Shown: positions 54,398-62,570 of the stretch, one piece after another
How positions within the stretch are numbered: position 1 is the stretch's first letter
How the letters are laid out: every line of letters begins with the position of its first letter
From: Hyphomicrobium denitrificans 1NES1
GTDB lineage: Bacteria > Pseudomonadota > Alphaproteobacteria > Rhizobiales > Hyphomicrobiaceae
Assembly: GCF_000230975.2 (NCBI RefSeq)
Contig: NC_021172.1
Coordinates: 1,488,001-1,552,000 of the forward strand
Direction: 5' to 3'
DNA: 64,000 nt
The notes under the pieces: generated by a model
Database searches by the model: none
What the model was told of the DNA's origin: nothing
What the model saw: only the letters and a program-made list of their open reading frames with translations
Position numbers and translations under genes: made by a program

Positions 54398-54826
54398 ATG
54401 ATAGAGGGCGCAACGGGCAAGATTGCTTTGGCCGTACTTGCAGCAGGCTTGACCTGCGGATGCGCGGACGGTTCGAATTTGGGGCTTTCGACGCAATCGC
54501 TCGGTCCCGACAATACAGCCGCAAAGACAGACCCCATGTGCGTGTCGCTTGCGAGCCAGATCAACACGCTGAAAGGCGACGGAACGATCGAGCGACTGGA
54601 AAAAGCCGCCGACGGCAAGACGGTCAAAGTTTCGGTCAAGCGCTCGGCTTTGCAAAAGCAGGCGGAACTCAATAAGGCCTACGCCGACTTCCAGACCCGT
54701 TGCGGCCCGAAAGTTCCGGCGCAAACAGCGGCTCAGGCACAGCCGGCAGCAGCGGCCGCCGCCGCGCAGAAGACGGCCAGCACGCAACCAGCCGCTGCGC
54801 CTGCTAATGCACCAAAGCCGGACTGA
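54398..54826 (+). CDS. Small secreted two-cysteine protein (paralog A)
   Basis: The 142-residue protein has a hydrophobic N-terminus with an imperfect lipobox (LTCGC) and a short linker. A core with C48 and C102 (CVSLASQINTLKGDG ... ADFQTRCG) comes next, and then an Ala/Gln/Pro-rich tail. The core matches the protein encoded at 55068-55355, with the same order of C, Q-I/L-N, G, E-K/R-A, G and final C. It is probably a periplasmic lipoprotein with one disulfide. GGGGGTGG lies just before the ATG at 54398; the longer frame to 54188 is not coding-like. Confidence 0.65.
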   Translation: MIEGATGKIALAVLAAGLTCGCADGSNLGLSTQSLGPDNTAAKTDPMCVSLASQINTLKGDGTIERLEKAADGKTVKVSVKRSALQKQAELNKAYADFQTRCGPKVPAQTAAQAQPAAAAAAAQKTASTQPAAAPANAPKPD

Positions 54827-55067
54827 AGCCGAGATAATTTCTAATGCGATCAGGCTTCCCGGTATTTCCGGGAGGCGTGATTGGCGTAGAATGGAATTTT
54901 CCGCTCGCACGCGGTCATGCTCACGTCGTGTCAAATGGAGGTTATGCTGCATCGTTGCCACATAGAGGCCATCAGGAGTTGCAAAAGGAAGCTCCACTAT
55001 GGTCTTTGATGTGCAGCGCGTATAATTCGGCGGGCGCTGCTGTCTATTAAGCCAGTAGGATTGCGGA

Positions 55068-55355
55068 ATGCGGGGTTTTATCGCGGTTGTAATGGTGTCC
55101 GCTTTATCGGCGCTCGTGCAGGGCTGCGGCGGTGCTTCCGGCGGAGGTTACCAGGATCCGGGTCCACGGGCGCTACCGAGTGGGGAGACCTGTGACTCGA
55201 TCCGCGGCCAACTCAATCGGCTCGACTCCAAAGGCGTGCCCGCACAAGTCGAGCGCGCGAGCAGCGGCGGCAGCCTTTCGGCTTCTCAGCGCGCCGACGT
55301 TGACAAGTACAATCAGCTGCTCAATCAGTACCTGGGTGCCCGCTGCCACGTTTAA
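55068..55355 (+). CDS. Small lipoprotein, two-cysteine core (paralog B)
   Basis: The 95-residue protein has a lipoprotein signal (MVSALSALVQGC, C20) and a core CDSIRGQLNRLDSKGVPAQ...YNQLLNQYLGARC with C42 and C93. The core parallels paralog A: C-x-S-[LI]-x-x-Q-[IL]-N-x-L, then G-x5-E-[KR]-A-x-x-G, and a final [RA]RC. It is probably anchored in the periplasm. No family name is known to me. It lies 241 bases after paralog A and 82 before the GlsB gene. Confidence 0.7.
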   Translation: MRGFIAVVMVSALSALVQGCGGASGGGYQDPGPRALPSGETCDSIRGQLNRLDSKGVPAQVERASSGGSLSASQRADVDKYNQLLNQYLGARCHV

Positions 55356-55437
55356 GGGGCCCCGCCGGCTGCAAGTCGGTATCGATCGTGTGTATCTGCG
55401 CCAAGCGTAAGATTGCAGCACTTTCGGGAGCCTAACC

Positions 55438-55692
55438 ATGGATGAGCGAACGCGTGATCTCCTTGTTTTCGCGGCTATCGGCATCGTCGCCGGGTTTTTC
55501 GCATCTTTTGTCGTCGGCGGTCACGGGCTGATCCGTTACCTCGTGACAGGCATCATCGGTGCTTTCGTCGGCGGCTATCTATTCAAGGCACTCGGCATCA
55601 ATCTCGGAATTGGCAACGCTTTTGTTTCGCAAGTCGTCACGGCAGCGATCGGCGCAATCATCATCGTTCTATTGGCGCGGCTCATTGCATAA
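55438..55692 (+). CDS. GlsB/YeaQ/YmgE family membrane protein
   Basis: The 84-residue protein has three membrane helices and the Gly-rich pattern GIVAGFFASFVVGGHGLIRY, GIIGAFVGGYLF and AAIGAIIIVLLARLIA of the transglycosylase-associated (GlsB/YeaQ) family. These are small stress-related inner-membrane proteins. Function beyond that is unknown. Confidence 0.9.
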   Translation: MDERTRDLLVFAAIGIVAGFFASFVVGGHGLIRYLVTGIIGAFVGGYLFKALGINLGIGNAFVSQVVTAAIGAIIIVLLARLIA

Positions 55693-55824
55693 TAACCGTG
55701 TTGCGCCGCTCGGCCTCATCCACGCGGGTCACAATGTGCATTATGGCGACTGATCCCGTGACAGGCACGGGCTTGGGCTGTTGCGCCAAATCAGGCGGCC
55801 CCTAGAGCCGCCGATATTGCAACC

Positions 55825-56307
55825 ATGCCATCATTCAAAACCACACGACACGTTCCCTTTTCGGCCAATCAGATGTTTGCGCTGGTCGCCGACGTCGAGC
55901 GCTACCCTGAGTTTCTGCCGCTTTGTACCGGTCTTTCGGTCCTGTCGCGGCGACCGCTTGGCGAGGGTGAGGAGCTCACAGCACGCATGAATGTCGGCTA
56001 CAAGGCGATTGCCGAAAGTTTCACGACGCGTGTCGTCACGAAGCCGAGAGAGAAGCGGATCGACGTCAGCTATCTCAACGGACCGTTCAAGCGGCTCGTC
56101 AATCACTGGGCCTTCATCGACGACGCCGCGGGAACGGGATCGACGATCGATTTCTTCATCGACTACGAGTTCCATTCGATGCTGATGGGGGCGCTTGTCG
56201 GAGCCATGTTCGATCAAGCGTTTCGCCGGTTCGCTGTGGCCTTCGAGGAGCGAGCCGGGCACGTCTATGGAAAGCCGAAGCCTGGCGCAGAGAAAAATCA
56301 GTCCTAG
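55825..56307 (+). CDS. COQ10/RatA-type START-domain protein
   Basis: The 160-residue protein is a single SRPBCC (START-like) domain: HVPFSANQMFALVADVERYPEFLPLC, then NGPFKRLVNHWAFID and the C-terminal helix ALVGAMFDQAFRRFAVAFEERA. In alphaproteobacteria this is the coenzyme Q-binding COQ10-type protein, helping ubiquinone use in respiration; RatA in E. coli is the same fold. Its TAG shares CTAG with the stop of the convergent pentapeptide gene. Confidence 0.9.
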   Translation: MPSFKTTRHVPFSANQMFALVADVERYPEFLPLCTGLSVLSRRPLGEGEELTARMNVGYKAIAESFTTRVVTKPREKRIDVSYLNGPFKRLVNHWAFIDDAAGTGSTIDFFIDYEFHSMLMGALVGAMFDQAFRRFAVAFEERAGHVYGKPKPGAEKNQS

Positions 56308-57122
56308 CGAACAGTCTTCTCGAAGTTTCGTGCGAGCGCCAGGCCCTTCAATGTATCGAGACCCTTTGCGGCATGGAGTTTGGCCCCTTCGAGGTTTGCG
56401 CCGGTAACGTCGGCGTCGCTTAGATCGGCGTCGGTCAAGTCAGCGCCTGATAAATCTGCGCCGCTCAGGTTTGCCCCGGAGAGATCGGCTTCGCGCAGAA
56501 TGGCATCACGCATCACCGCGTTTTTGAGCACCGCGAAGCTCAAGCGCGTTTGTGTCATGTCGGCTCGCGTCAATTGTGCGCCAGTCAGGTTGGCGCCCGA
56601 AAAATCCGTTCGCCAGATGTATTCAATAAAGCCCGTCTTGTTAATGGGAGCGCAAACGGAGTCGGTAAGATCGGCGCCTGCAAAATTCGATCCCGCGAAG
56701 ACACCGAAGAATTTCGCGCCTCTGAGCGACGCGGATTTGAAGCTCATCGTCTCGCCAGGACTCGGCGTCAGCGTCGTCGTGGTCGACGGTCGCATCAGGC
56801 TTGCATGATCGAGATTTGCGCCGTCGAGGCGGGCTCCGATCAGCGTGACGCGGTCGAGCATTGCGCCCGAGAGATTCGTGCTGGAGAGATCGGCTCCGGA
56901 AAGGTCGGCTCCAAACAGATCCGATTTACTGAGATCGGCGCTTTTAAAATCGAGGCCCGCAAGATCAAGGCGTTTCAGGTTTTTGCTGCCGAGTGCCGGC
57001 CGGTTGCCGGGAGCCGCCTTGAAAAGAAGCGCCGCGACGTCGTGCGCTGTCAGCTCGGCCGCAACGCCAGGGCAAGCCCATAAAGCTGTTGCCACGAGCG
57101 CGGTAAGATAGCGGACATCCAT
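56304..57122 (-). CDS. Secreted pentapeptide-repeat protein
   Basis: The 272-residue protein has a signal peptide (YLTALVATALWACPGVAA) and then two runs of A(D/N)Lxx pentapeptide repeats, at about 60-115 (LDLAGLDFKSADLSKSDLF and onward) and 160-265 (ADLSGANLSGADLSGADLTD). The repeats should form a right-handed beta-helix in the periplasm. It follows cinA on the same strand with 29 bases between them and may be in its operon. Function unknown. Confidence 0.88.
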   Translation of the reverse strand: MDVRYLTALVATALWACPGVAAELTAHDVAALLFKAAPGNRPALGSKNLKRLDLAGLDFKSADLSKSDLFGADLSGADLSSTNLSGAMLDRVTLIGARLDGANLDHASLMRPSTTTTLTPSPGETMSFKSASLRGAKFFGVFAGSNFAGADLTDSVCAPINKTGFIEYIWRTDFSGANLTGAQLTRADMTQTRLSFAVLKNAVMRDAILREADLSGANLSGADLSGADLTDADLSDADVTGANLEGAKLHAAKGLDTLKGLALARNFEKTVR

Positions 57123-57151
57123 CCTGAAGGTCCGCACGCGCGAGTGCGTCA

Positions 57152-57640
57152 TTAGCCAACCCTTTCGAGTAGCACCAAGGCTTCGCGGACGGTCGCGAGG
57201 CGAACGCCCTCACGACCTATATCGCCGAATTCGAATCGCTGCACGTGGCTCGGCGCTTTTCGGAAAGCAATTCCGATGAAAACCAGGCCGACCGGCTTCT
57301 CTGGCGTTCCGCCCCCCGGACCGGCAATGCCGGTGACCGCCACTGCGACGTCGGCTGCGGCTGCTTTTAGGGCACCGTCAGCCATGGCGCGGCCAACCTC
57401 TGCACTGACGGCGCCGTACTCGCGTATCAAACCGGCATCGACACCGATCATCGCGGTTTTGGCGGAGTTGGCGTAGGTCACGAAACCCTGATCGAAAACG
57501 TAGGACGATCCGGCGACCGTCGTGATCGCGCCGGCTATGAGCCCGCCCGTGCAACTCTCTGCCGTGGTAATCTTGAGGTGCGCAGCGCGTAATTTGGCAA
57601 CGACCCGCCCTGCGCTAACCAGAATGTCGGATGGGAACAC
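57152..57640 (-). CDS. CinA-family nicotinamide-nucleotide amidohydrolase (PncC)
   Basis: The 162-residue protein is a stand-alone CinA C-terminal/PncC domain: KITTAESCTGGLIAGAITTV, SYVFDQGFVTYANSAKTAMIG, AVAVTGIAGPGGGTPEKPVG. It deamidates NMN to nicotinate mononucleotide in the cytoplasm, in pyridine-nucleotide recycling. The start is a GTG at 57640 with GAGGGG in front; the frame reaches 57709 but those residues are not part of the family. Confidence 0.92.
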   Translation of the reverse strand: MFPSDILVSAGRVVAKLRAAHLKITTAESCTGGLIAGAITTVAGSSYVFDQGFVTYANSAKTAMIGVDAGLIREYGAVSAEVGRAMADGALKAAAADVAVAVTGIAGPGGGTPEKPVGLVFIGIAFRKAPSHVQRFEFGDIGREGVRLATVREALVLLERVG

Positions 57641-57760
57641 GCACCCCTCACGATCGCCAGCAATAGGCCCGACCCAAACGAAATTCGGAGAGTGCTTCGG
57701 GCGAAGCACTCTCCGGTAAGGCTATCCAGAGAGAGGAGAATGTGCAAACGGCCTGGCTGA

Positions 57761-58246
57761 TCAGGCCGCGGCTAGGACCTCGGCATGTGAAAGCAAGCTG
57801 TCGAGGACAGTCCGACTGTCGGAGCCCATGGCCCCGACCGTCCGCTTCTGTGCGTCCTGCCATATCGGATATGCATCCTTTAGAACGGCCTGACCTTTGG
57901 GCGTAAGGTGCAGACCGCGGCCACGCCGTCCGGCGGGCGGATCCATGATGATATGGCCAAGCGCCAGAAGGCGCTTGAGGTTGCGCGAAAGTGTCGATTT
58001 CTCGATATCGAGTTCGTGTCCGATCTCGACGGCAGTGATTCCGTCACGTGAGGCTAACTGGGCGAGCAAGGTGTATTGGCTCGCAGTGATGCCGAGTGGG
58101 CGCAAGGCATCATCGTAGACGCGCGTGACGATGCGCGAAAGCTGACGCACACGGGTCGCAAGGCACATCTCGGCGGTCGTCTCGGCGATGGTGCTGATCG
58201 CGGCATCGGCGGGTGGACGGTCAAGAGTGTGGGGCATGACGTTCAT
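57761..58246 (-). CDS. MarR-family transcriptional regulator
   Basis: The 161-residue protein has a winged helix-turn-helix of MarR type: TASQYTLLAQLASRDGITAV, EIGHELDIEKSTLSRNLKRL and a wing with PAGRRGRGLHLTPKG. It should bind DNA as a dimer. A likely operator overlaps its own upstream region at 58274-58298, so autoregulation is likely. Neighbours do not include an obvious efflux pump, and the ligand is unknown. Confidence 0.9.
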   Translation of the reverse strand: MNVMPHTLDRPPADAAISTIAETTAEMCLATRVRQLSRIVTRVYDDALRPLGITASQYTLLAQLASRDGITAVEIGHELDIEKSTLSRNLKRLLALGHIIMDPPAGRRGRGLHLTPKGQAVLKDAYPIWQDAQKRTVGAMGSDSRTVLDSLLSHAEVLAAA

Positions 58247-58273
58247 ATCGGCTCCCGTATGTGAGCGCTTTCG

Positions 58274-58298
58274 TGTGGTTCGTGGCAATACAACCACA
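58274..58298. promoter_or_regulatory. Inverted repeat, candidate MarR operator
   Basis: The perfect 7-bp arms TGTGGTT and AACCACA are separated by 11 bases, centred 40 bases before the MarR start at 58246. Position and symmetry fit a MarR-family operator; binding is inference. Confidence 0.5.
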
Positions 58299-58414
58299 TA
58301 GCCATTTGATGCCGCGATTCTGGCAGGCGGGTCAACGATCAAAGCCGTTGCAAATGCGCATTGGCGCTGTCGTCACATCATCAAGGTGTGACATGCAACC
58401 CTGTGTCCGGTTGT

Positions 58415-59029
58415 TCAGGATCTGGCGGCAAGGTGCTCGGCGCGGGCCGCTTCATAGACTTCGTGCGCTGCGCCGGCGTTGATGGCGGCGATCCCAAGTC
58501 CGACGATCAGGTCAGGCCACGTCGATGCGGTTGCCGCCGTCAGCAGTCCGGCGATGACGATGGCAACGTTGGCAATGACGTCGTTTCGCGCAGAGAGGAA
58601 TGCGGCGCGTGTCAGGCTTCCGCCGGCCGTACGAAACGGCGCCAGGAGCCGCGCACAGATGAAATTGACGGCGAATGCACCTAGACCGGTTGCGGTCAGA
58701 GGAACCGGCTCGGGCACGGTGCCGTTCGAAAAATTCTGCCATGCCGTCCAGAGCGTCGCGAGCGCCGGAAAAAGAATGATCGCGGCGAGAAGCATTCCGA
58801 GTTTCGCGCGCCGCGCTGCGGAGAATCCGAGCCCCGCGAGGATCAATAGATTGACGGCGCCGTCCTCGAGAAAGTCCACGCTGTCGGCAAAGAGCGCAAC
58901 CGACCCGATCGCCAGTGCGACGGCAAACTCGATTCCGAAGTAGGTGAGATTGAGCGCTGCGACGTTGCGGACCGTAAGCCGCAGAGCTCGGTTCTCGCTG
59001 ATGTCCGGAAACTCGTCGTCGCCGCTCAT
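58415..59029 (-). CDS. Short CDF-like cation transporter
   Basis: The 204-residue protein has six hydrophobic segments and the two transmembrane metal-site motifs of cation diffusion facilitators: ALFADSVDFLEDGAVN in the second helix and SARNDVIANVAIVIAG in the fifth. It lacks the C-terminal cytoplasmic domain of full-length CDF proteins. The metal is unknown. Its start overlaps the ispDF stop by 4 bases (ATGA), so translation is coupled. Confidence 0.8.
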   Translation of the reverse strand: MSGDDEFPDISENRALRLTVRNVAALNLTYFGIEFAVALAIGSVALFADSVDFLEDGAVNLLILAGLGFSAARRAKLGMLLAAIILFPALATLWTAWQNFSNGTVPEPVPLTATGLGAFAVNFICARLLAPFRTAGGSLTRAAFLSARNDVIANVAIVIAGLLTAATASTWPDLIVGLGIAAINAGAAHEVYEAARAEHLAARS

Positions 59030-60213
59030 ACGCTGGCGCCACATGGGAGCAGGACACTTGCTGACGCCATCGCGGCAATGCCTTCGCGACGGCCGGTAAA
59101 GCCCATGCCTTCGGTCGTCGTCGCCTTGATGCCGATGCGATCCGCCGTCAGGCCAAGCACATCGCCGATCAGAGCTTGCATCGCGGGACGGTGCGGGCCG
59201 ATGCGCGGTGCTTCGGCGAGAACGGTGATATCGACATTGACGATGCGCCCGCCGCGGTCCCTCACGCGCCGCGCGGCGTCTTCAAGAAATAGGCGCGAGG
59301 CGGCACCCTTCCACTTGGGATCCGATGGCGGGAAGTGCTGTCCGATGTCGCCGTCGCCGAGAGCGCCGAGCAGCGCATCGGTCAGCGCGTGGAGAATGAC
59401 GTCGGCATCGGAATGCCCTTCGAGCTTGTGCGTATGCGGAATTTTCACACCGCCCAGCCAGACGTGGTCGCCGTCGGTAAAGCGGTGAACGTCGAACCCC
59501 GTTCCTGTGTGCGGTTCCCATGCGTTTTGCGAAGCCATCTGCCGGTTGGCCAATTCGAGATCCTCTGCGGTGGTGAGTTTGATGTTACCCGTCGTGTCTT
59601 CGACGATTGCTACGTCGGCGCCGCCCCATTCGGCAATGGCAGCGTCGTCGGTAAATTGGTCGAGACCTTGTTCTGCCGCTTTCCGATGCGCGTCGAGGAT
59701 CGGTGCAAAGTGGAAGCCTTGCGGCGTCTGCGCACGCCAAAGTCCAGCGCGTGGAATGGTGTCTCTCACGATGCCGCTGTCCGACGCACGCTTCAGCGTG
59801 TCGGTAACCGGCAGCGCCGCAAGCGCTGTGGGCCCGTTCTTCAGTGCTTCGATGACTTTCGAGATCGTCGCTGCGGAAACGAACGGGCGCGCTGCATCGT
59901 GAATGAGCACGAGATCGGGAGATGACGCGGCGAGCGCCTGCAGACCGTTCAGCACGGACGCCTGCCGAGTCGCGCCGCCTATCGCAGGGGGCGAAAGCTT
60001 CGGCGTGTTTCCCGCTGCGGCTGCGTACAAGTCGCCGTCATCTTGGTGAATGACGACTTTAACCTCGTCGATCTCAGGATGGCCGACGAACGCTTCGATC
60101 GTATGAGCCAGCACCGGCCGGCCGCCGATCGGAGCGTATTGCTTCGGTCCGCTGCCGGAAGCCGCGGCGCGCGTTCCCCTGCCGGCCGCGACGATCAAAG
60201 CGGCAATGCGCAT
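59026..60213 (-). CDS. ispDF: Bifunctional IspDF (MEP cytidylyltransferase / MEcPP synthase)
   Basis: The 395-residue fusion has an IspD domain (about 1-225) starting IAALIVAAGRGTRA and containing VLIHDAARPFVS. An IspF domain (about 235-395) follows, with GTGFDVHRF, HKLEGHSDADVILHALTDAL and GDIGQHFPPSDPKWKG. It performs two steps of the MEP route to isoprenoids. The fusion is typical of alphaproteobacteria. It is followed by the short CDF gene with a 4-base overlap and lies divergently to dusB. Confidence 0.97.
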   Translation of the reverse strand: MRIAALIVAAGRGTRAAASGSGPKQYAPIGGRPVLAHTIEAFVGHPEIDEVKVVIHQDDGDLYAAAAGNTPKLSPPAIGGATRQASVLNGLQALAASSPDLVLIHDAARPFVSAATISKVIEALKNGPTALAALPVTDTLKRASDSGIVRDTIPRAGLWRAQTPQGFHFAPILDAHRKAAEQGLDQFTDDAAIAEWGGADVAIVEDTTGNIKLTTAEDLELANRQMASQNAWEPHTGTGFDVHRFTDGDHVWLGGVKIPHTHKLEGHSDADVILHALTDALLGALGDGDIGQHFPPSDPKWKGAASRLFLEDAARRVRDRGGRIVNVDITVLAEAPRIGPHRPAMQALIGDVLGLTADRIGIKATTTEGMGFTGRREGIAAMASASVLLPCGASV

Positions 60214-60429
60214 GTCGAATCTCCATCCGGAATTCAGTCCCCAGGCAAACCCGCTTTGCCGTCTGGATGAAGCTCAGTGCCCCGAGTTGGCGCAATCCGC
60301 AACGGCCGTCGCGCCTCCGGGTGCGACATTCGAGATCGGGGCTTGCGTATTTGGAAGCCGCATCCTAGTCTGCTTAAACTAACGGCATTATTGAGTACTG
60401 CTTAAATTATAGGCAAACCAGCAGCACAC

Positions 60430-61416
60430 ATGCTGAAAACCTTCATTAGCGGCACTCCGATGGTTGCGCTGGCGCCGATGTCCGGAGTTAGCGACCTGCC
60501 TTTCCGCCGCCTGGCGCATCGGCTGGGAGCGACGTTCGTCGTTTCGGAGATGATCGCCAGCGAGGAGCTAGTAAAGTCGCGGGCCGACGTGCTGCGCCGC
60601 GCCGAGGGTCGCGATCTGACGCCGTTTGTGATGCAACTTGCCGGGCGCGAAGAACGGTGGATGGCTGACGGCGCACGGATCGCCGAGGCCAAAGGCGCAG
60701 ACATCATCGACATCAACATGGGATGTCCTGCGAAAGAGGTGACCGGCAAGCTTTCGGGCTCCGCGCTGATGCGCAATCTCGATCATGCCCAGGCGCTGAT
60801 CCGAGCCGTAGTCCAAGCCGCCGGCATTCCAGTGACCCTCAAGATGCGGCTCGGCTGGGATGACAAGACGCGCAATGCCGCAGAGCTCGCGCGCCGGGCC
60901 GAAGCCGAAGGTGTCAAGCTCATCACGGTGCACGGCCGCACCCGATGCCAATTCTTCAAGGGCGCCGCCGACTGGGACGGCGTGCGGTCCGTCGTCGAAA
61001 CGACGTCGCTTCCGGTCCTCGTCAACGGCGATATTAATTCTCCTGCCGATGCGCGCCAAGCACTCGACGCGTCCGGCGCGCAGGGCGTCATGGTCGGACG
61101 TGGGGCTTACGGCGCACCCTGGATGCCCGGCCGCATCGCGAAAGCGCTTTCGTGTGACCACGATCCCGGCGATCCGAGCCTTTCCGCGCAGCGCGATATC
61201 GCCCTCGAGCACGTGGATGCGATGCTGACGCACTATGGCCGCGAGCTTGGCCTCAAAAACGCCCGCAAGCATATCGGCTGGTACCTCGTATCGAGCCGCG
61301 CCGACGCAATGACCGTCAAAGCCTGGCGAGCACGGCTCTGCACGGCGCTCGATCCTCAGCACGTGCTCGCGGGTCTTTCAGCGTTCTATTCGGGTGTGGA
61401 GCCTTTGGCGGCATGA
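60430..61416 (+). CDS. dusB: tRNA-dihydrouridine synthase, DusB/NifR3 type
   Basis: The 328-residue flavoprotein has [32 protein letters not shown] (catalytic Cys region), [22 protein letters not shown] and VNGDINSP. It makes dihydrouridine in tRNA. It forms the conserved dusB(nifR3)-ntrB-ntrC operon, with its stop overlapping ntrB by 4 bases. Confidence 0.96.
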   Translation: MLKTFISGTPMVALAPMSGVSDLPFRRLAHRLGATFVVSEMIASEELVKSRADVLRRAEGRDLTPFVMQLAGREERWMADGARIAEAKGADIIDINMGCPAKEVTGKLSGSALMRNLDHAQALIRAVVQAAGIPVTLKMRLGWDDKTRNAAELARRAEAEGVKLITVHGRTRCQFFKGAADWDGVRSVVETTSLPVLVNGDINSPADARQALDASGAQGVMVGRGAYGAPWMPGRIAKALSCDHDPGDPSLSAQRDIALEHVDAMLTHYGRELGLKNARKHIGWYLVSSRADAMTVKAWRARLCTALDPQHVLAGLSAFYSGVEPLAA

Positions 61417-62570
61417 GCAGTAAAGCGACGGTGCGCAAATCGAAGATTGAAGCCGTTCCGCCCCGGACCGTCGATTGCGAGAGCCTGCTCAACGCGCTGC
61501 CCCATCCCGTCCTCGTCGTAGGCGAGGATGAATCCATCGTGTTCGCCAACGCGGCAGCCGAAGCCTTCTTCTCGATGAGCGCGTCGATGCTGATGCGGAG
61601 CCGCCTTTCGGACATCGTGGCCTTCGGTTGTCCGCTGATGGCGCTCGTCGAGCAAGTGCAGGCTACCGGAGCGACGATCAACGAGTACGGAATCGAGATT
61701 GCGACGCCGCGGTTCTCAGGTTCGAAACTCGTAGACCTTTACGGCGGACCGTTGCCGGAAGAACCGCGCAACATGTTTCTGATGCTGCAGCAGCGCTCGA
61801 TGGCGCAGATGATCGAGCGGCAATTGACGCATCGCGCCGCGGCGCGCTCGGTTTCAGGCATGGCGGGCGTGCTCGCGCACGAGATCAAGAACCCGCTCTC
61901 CGGCATTCGCGGGGCAGCGCAACTTTTGGAGCCCGGCCTGTCAGATGAGGACCGCGCCCTGACACAACTCATTTGTTCGGAAACCGATCGCATACGGACG
62001 CTCGTCGATCGTATGGAGGTTTTCGGCGACGAGCGGCCCCTTGCCAAGGAAGCCGTCAATATTCACGACGTTCTCAATCACGTACGCCGGATTGCAGAGC
62101 ACGGGTTCGGGCATGGCATCCGGTATGTCGAAGATTACGATCCGTCTTTGCCGCACGTTCTCGGCAATCGCGACAAGCTGGTCCAGGTTTTCCTCAATCT
62201 GCTGAAGAACGCCGCAGAAGCGATCGGCAACAATCATGAAACCGGACGCATCATTTTGCAGACGGCGTTCCGACCCGGAGTGAGGCTCTCGCTTCCCGGT
62301 ACGGATACGCGCGTCAGCCTGCCGTTGATGATCCAGATCGAGGACAACGGCTGCGGCATCCCCGAGCATTTAAAGCCGCATCTCTTCGACCCGTTCGTAA
62401 CGACGAAAACCACGGGCAGCGGCCTCGGCCTTGCGCTCGTCGCCAAGATCATCGCCGACCACGGCGGCATCATCGAATGCGACAGCGAACCCAGACGTAC
62501 CATATTCCGCGTCCTGCTGCCGATGCAGCGATCCCGGATCAGCACGCTCCAAACGTCGAGAGAGGGTTGA
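61413..62570 (+). CDS. ntrB: Nitrogen regulation sensor kinase NtrB
   Basis: The 385-residue protein has an N-terminal PAS domain (about 25-130) and the phosphoacceptor in [19 protein letters not shown]. The kinase boxes are [29 protein letters not shown] and [10 protein letters not shown]. With PII protein it controls NtrC phosphorylation in response to nitrogen status; it has no membrane segment. It overlaps dusB by 4 bases and ntrC by 1 (TGATG). Confidence 0.96.
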   Translation: MSSKATVRKSKIEAVPPRTVDCESLLNALPHPVLVVGEDESIVFANAAAEAFFSMSASMLMRSRLSDIVAFGCPLMALVEQVQATGATINEYGIEIATPRFSGSKLVDLYGGPLPEEPRNMFLMLQQRSMAQMIERQLTHRAAARSVSGMAGVLAHEIKNPLSGIRGAAQLLEPGLSDEDRALTQLICSETDRIRTLVDRMEVFGDERPLAKEAVNIHDVLNHVRRIAEHGFGHGIRYVEDYDPSLPHVLGNRDKLVQVFLNLLKNAAEAIGNNHETGRIILQTAFRPGVRLSLPGTDTRVSLPLMIQIEDNGCGIPEHLKPHLFDPFVTTKTTGSGLGLALVAKIIADHGGIIECDSEPRRTIFRVLLPMQRSRISTLQTSREG

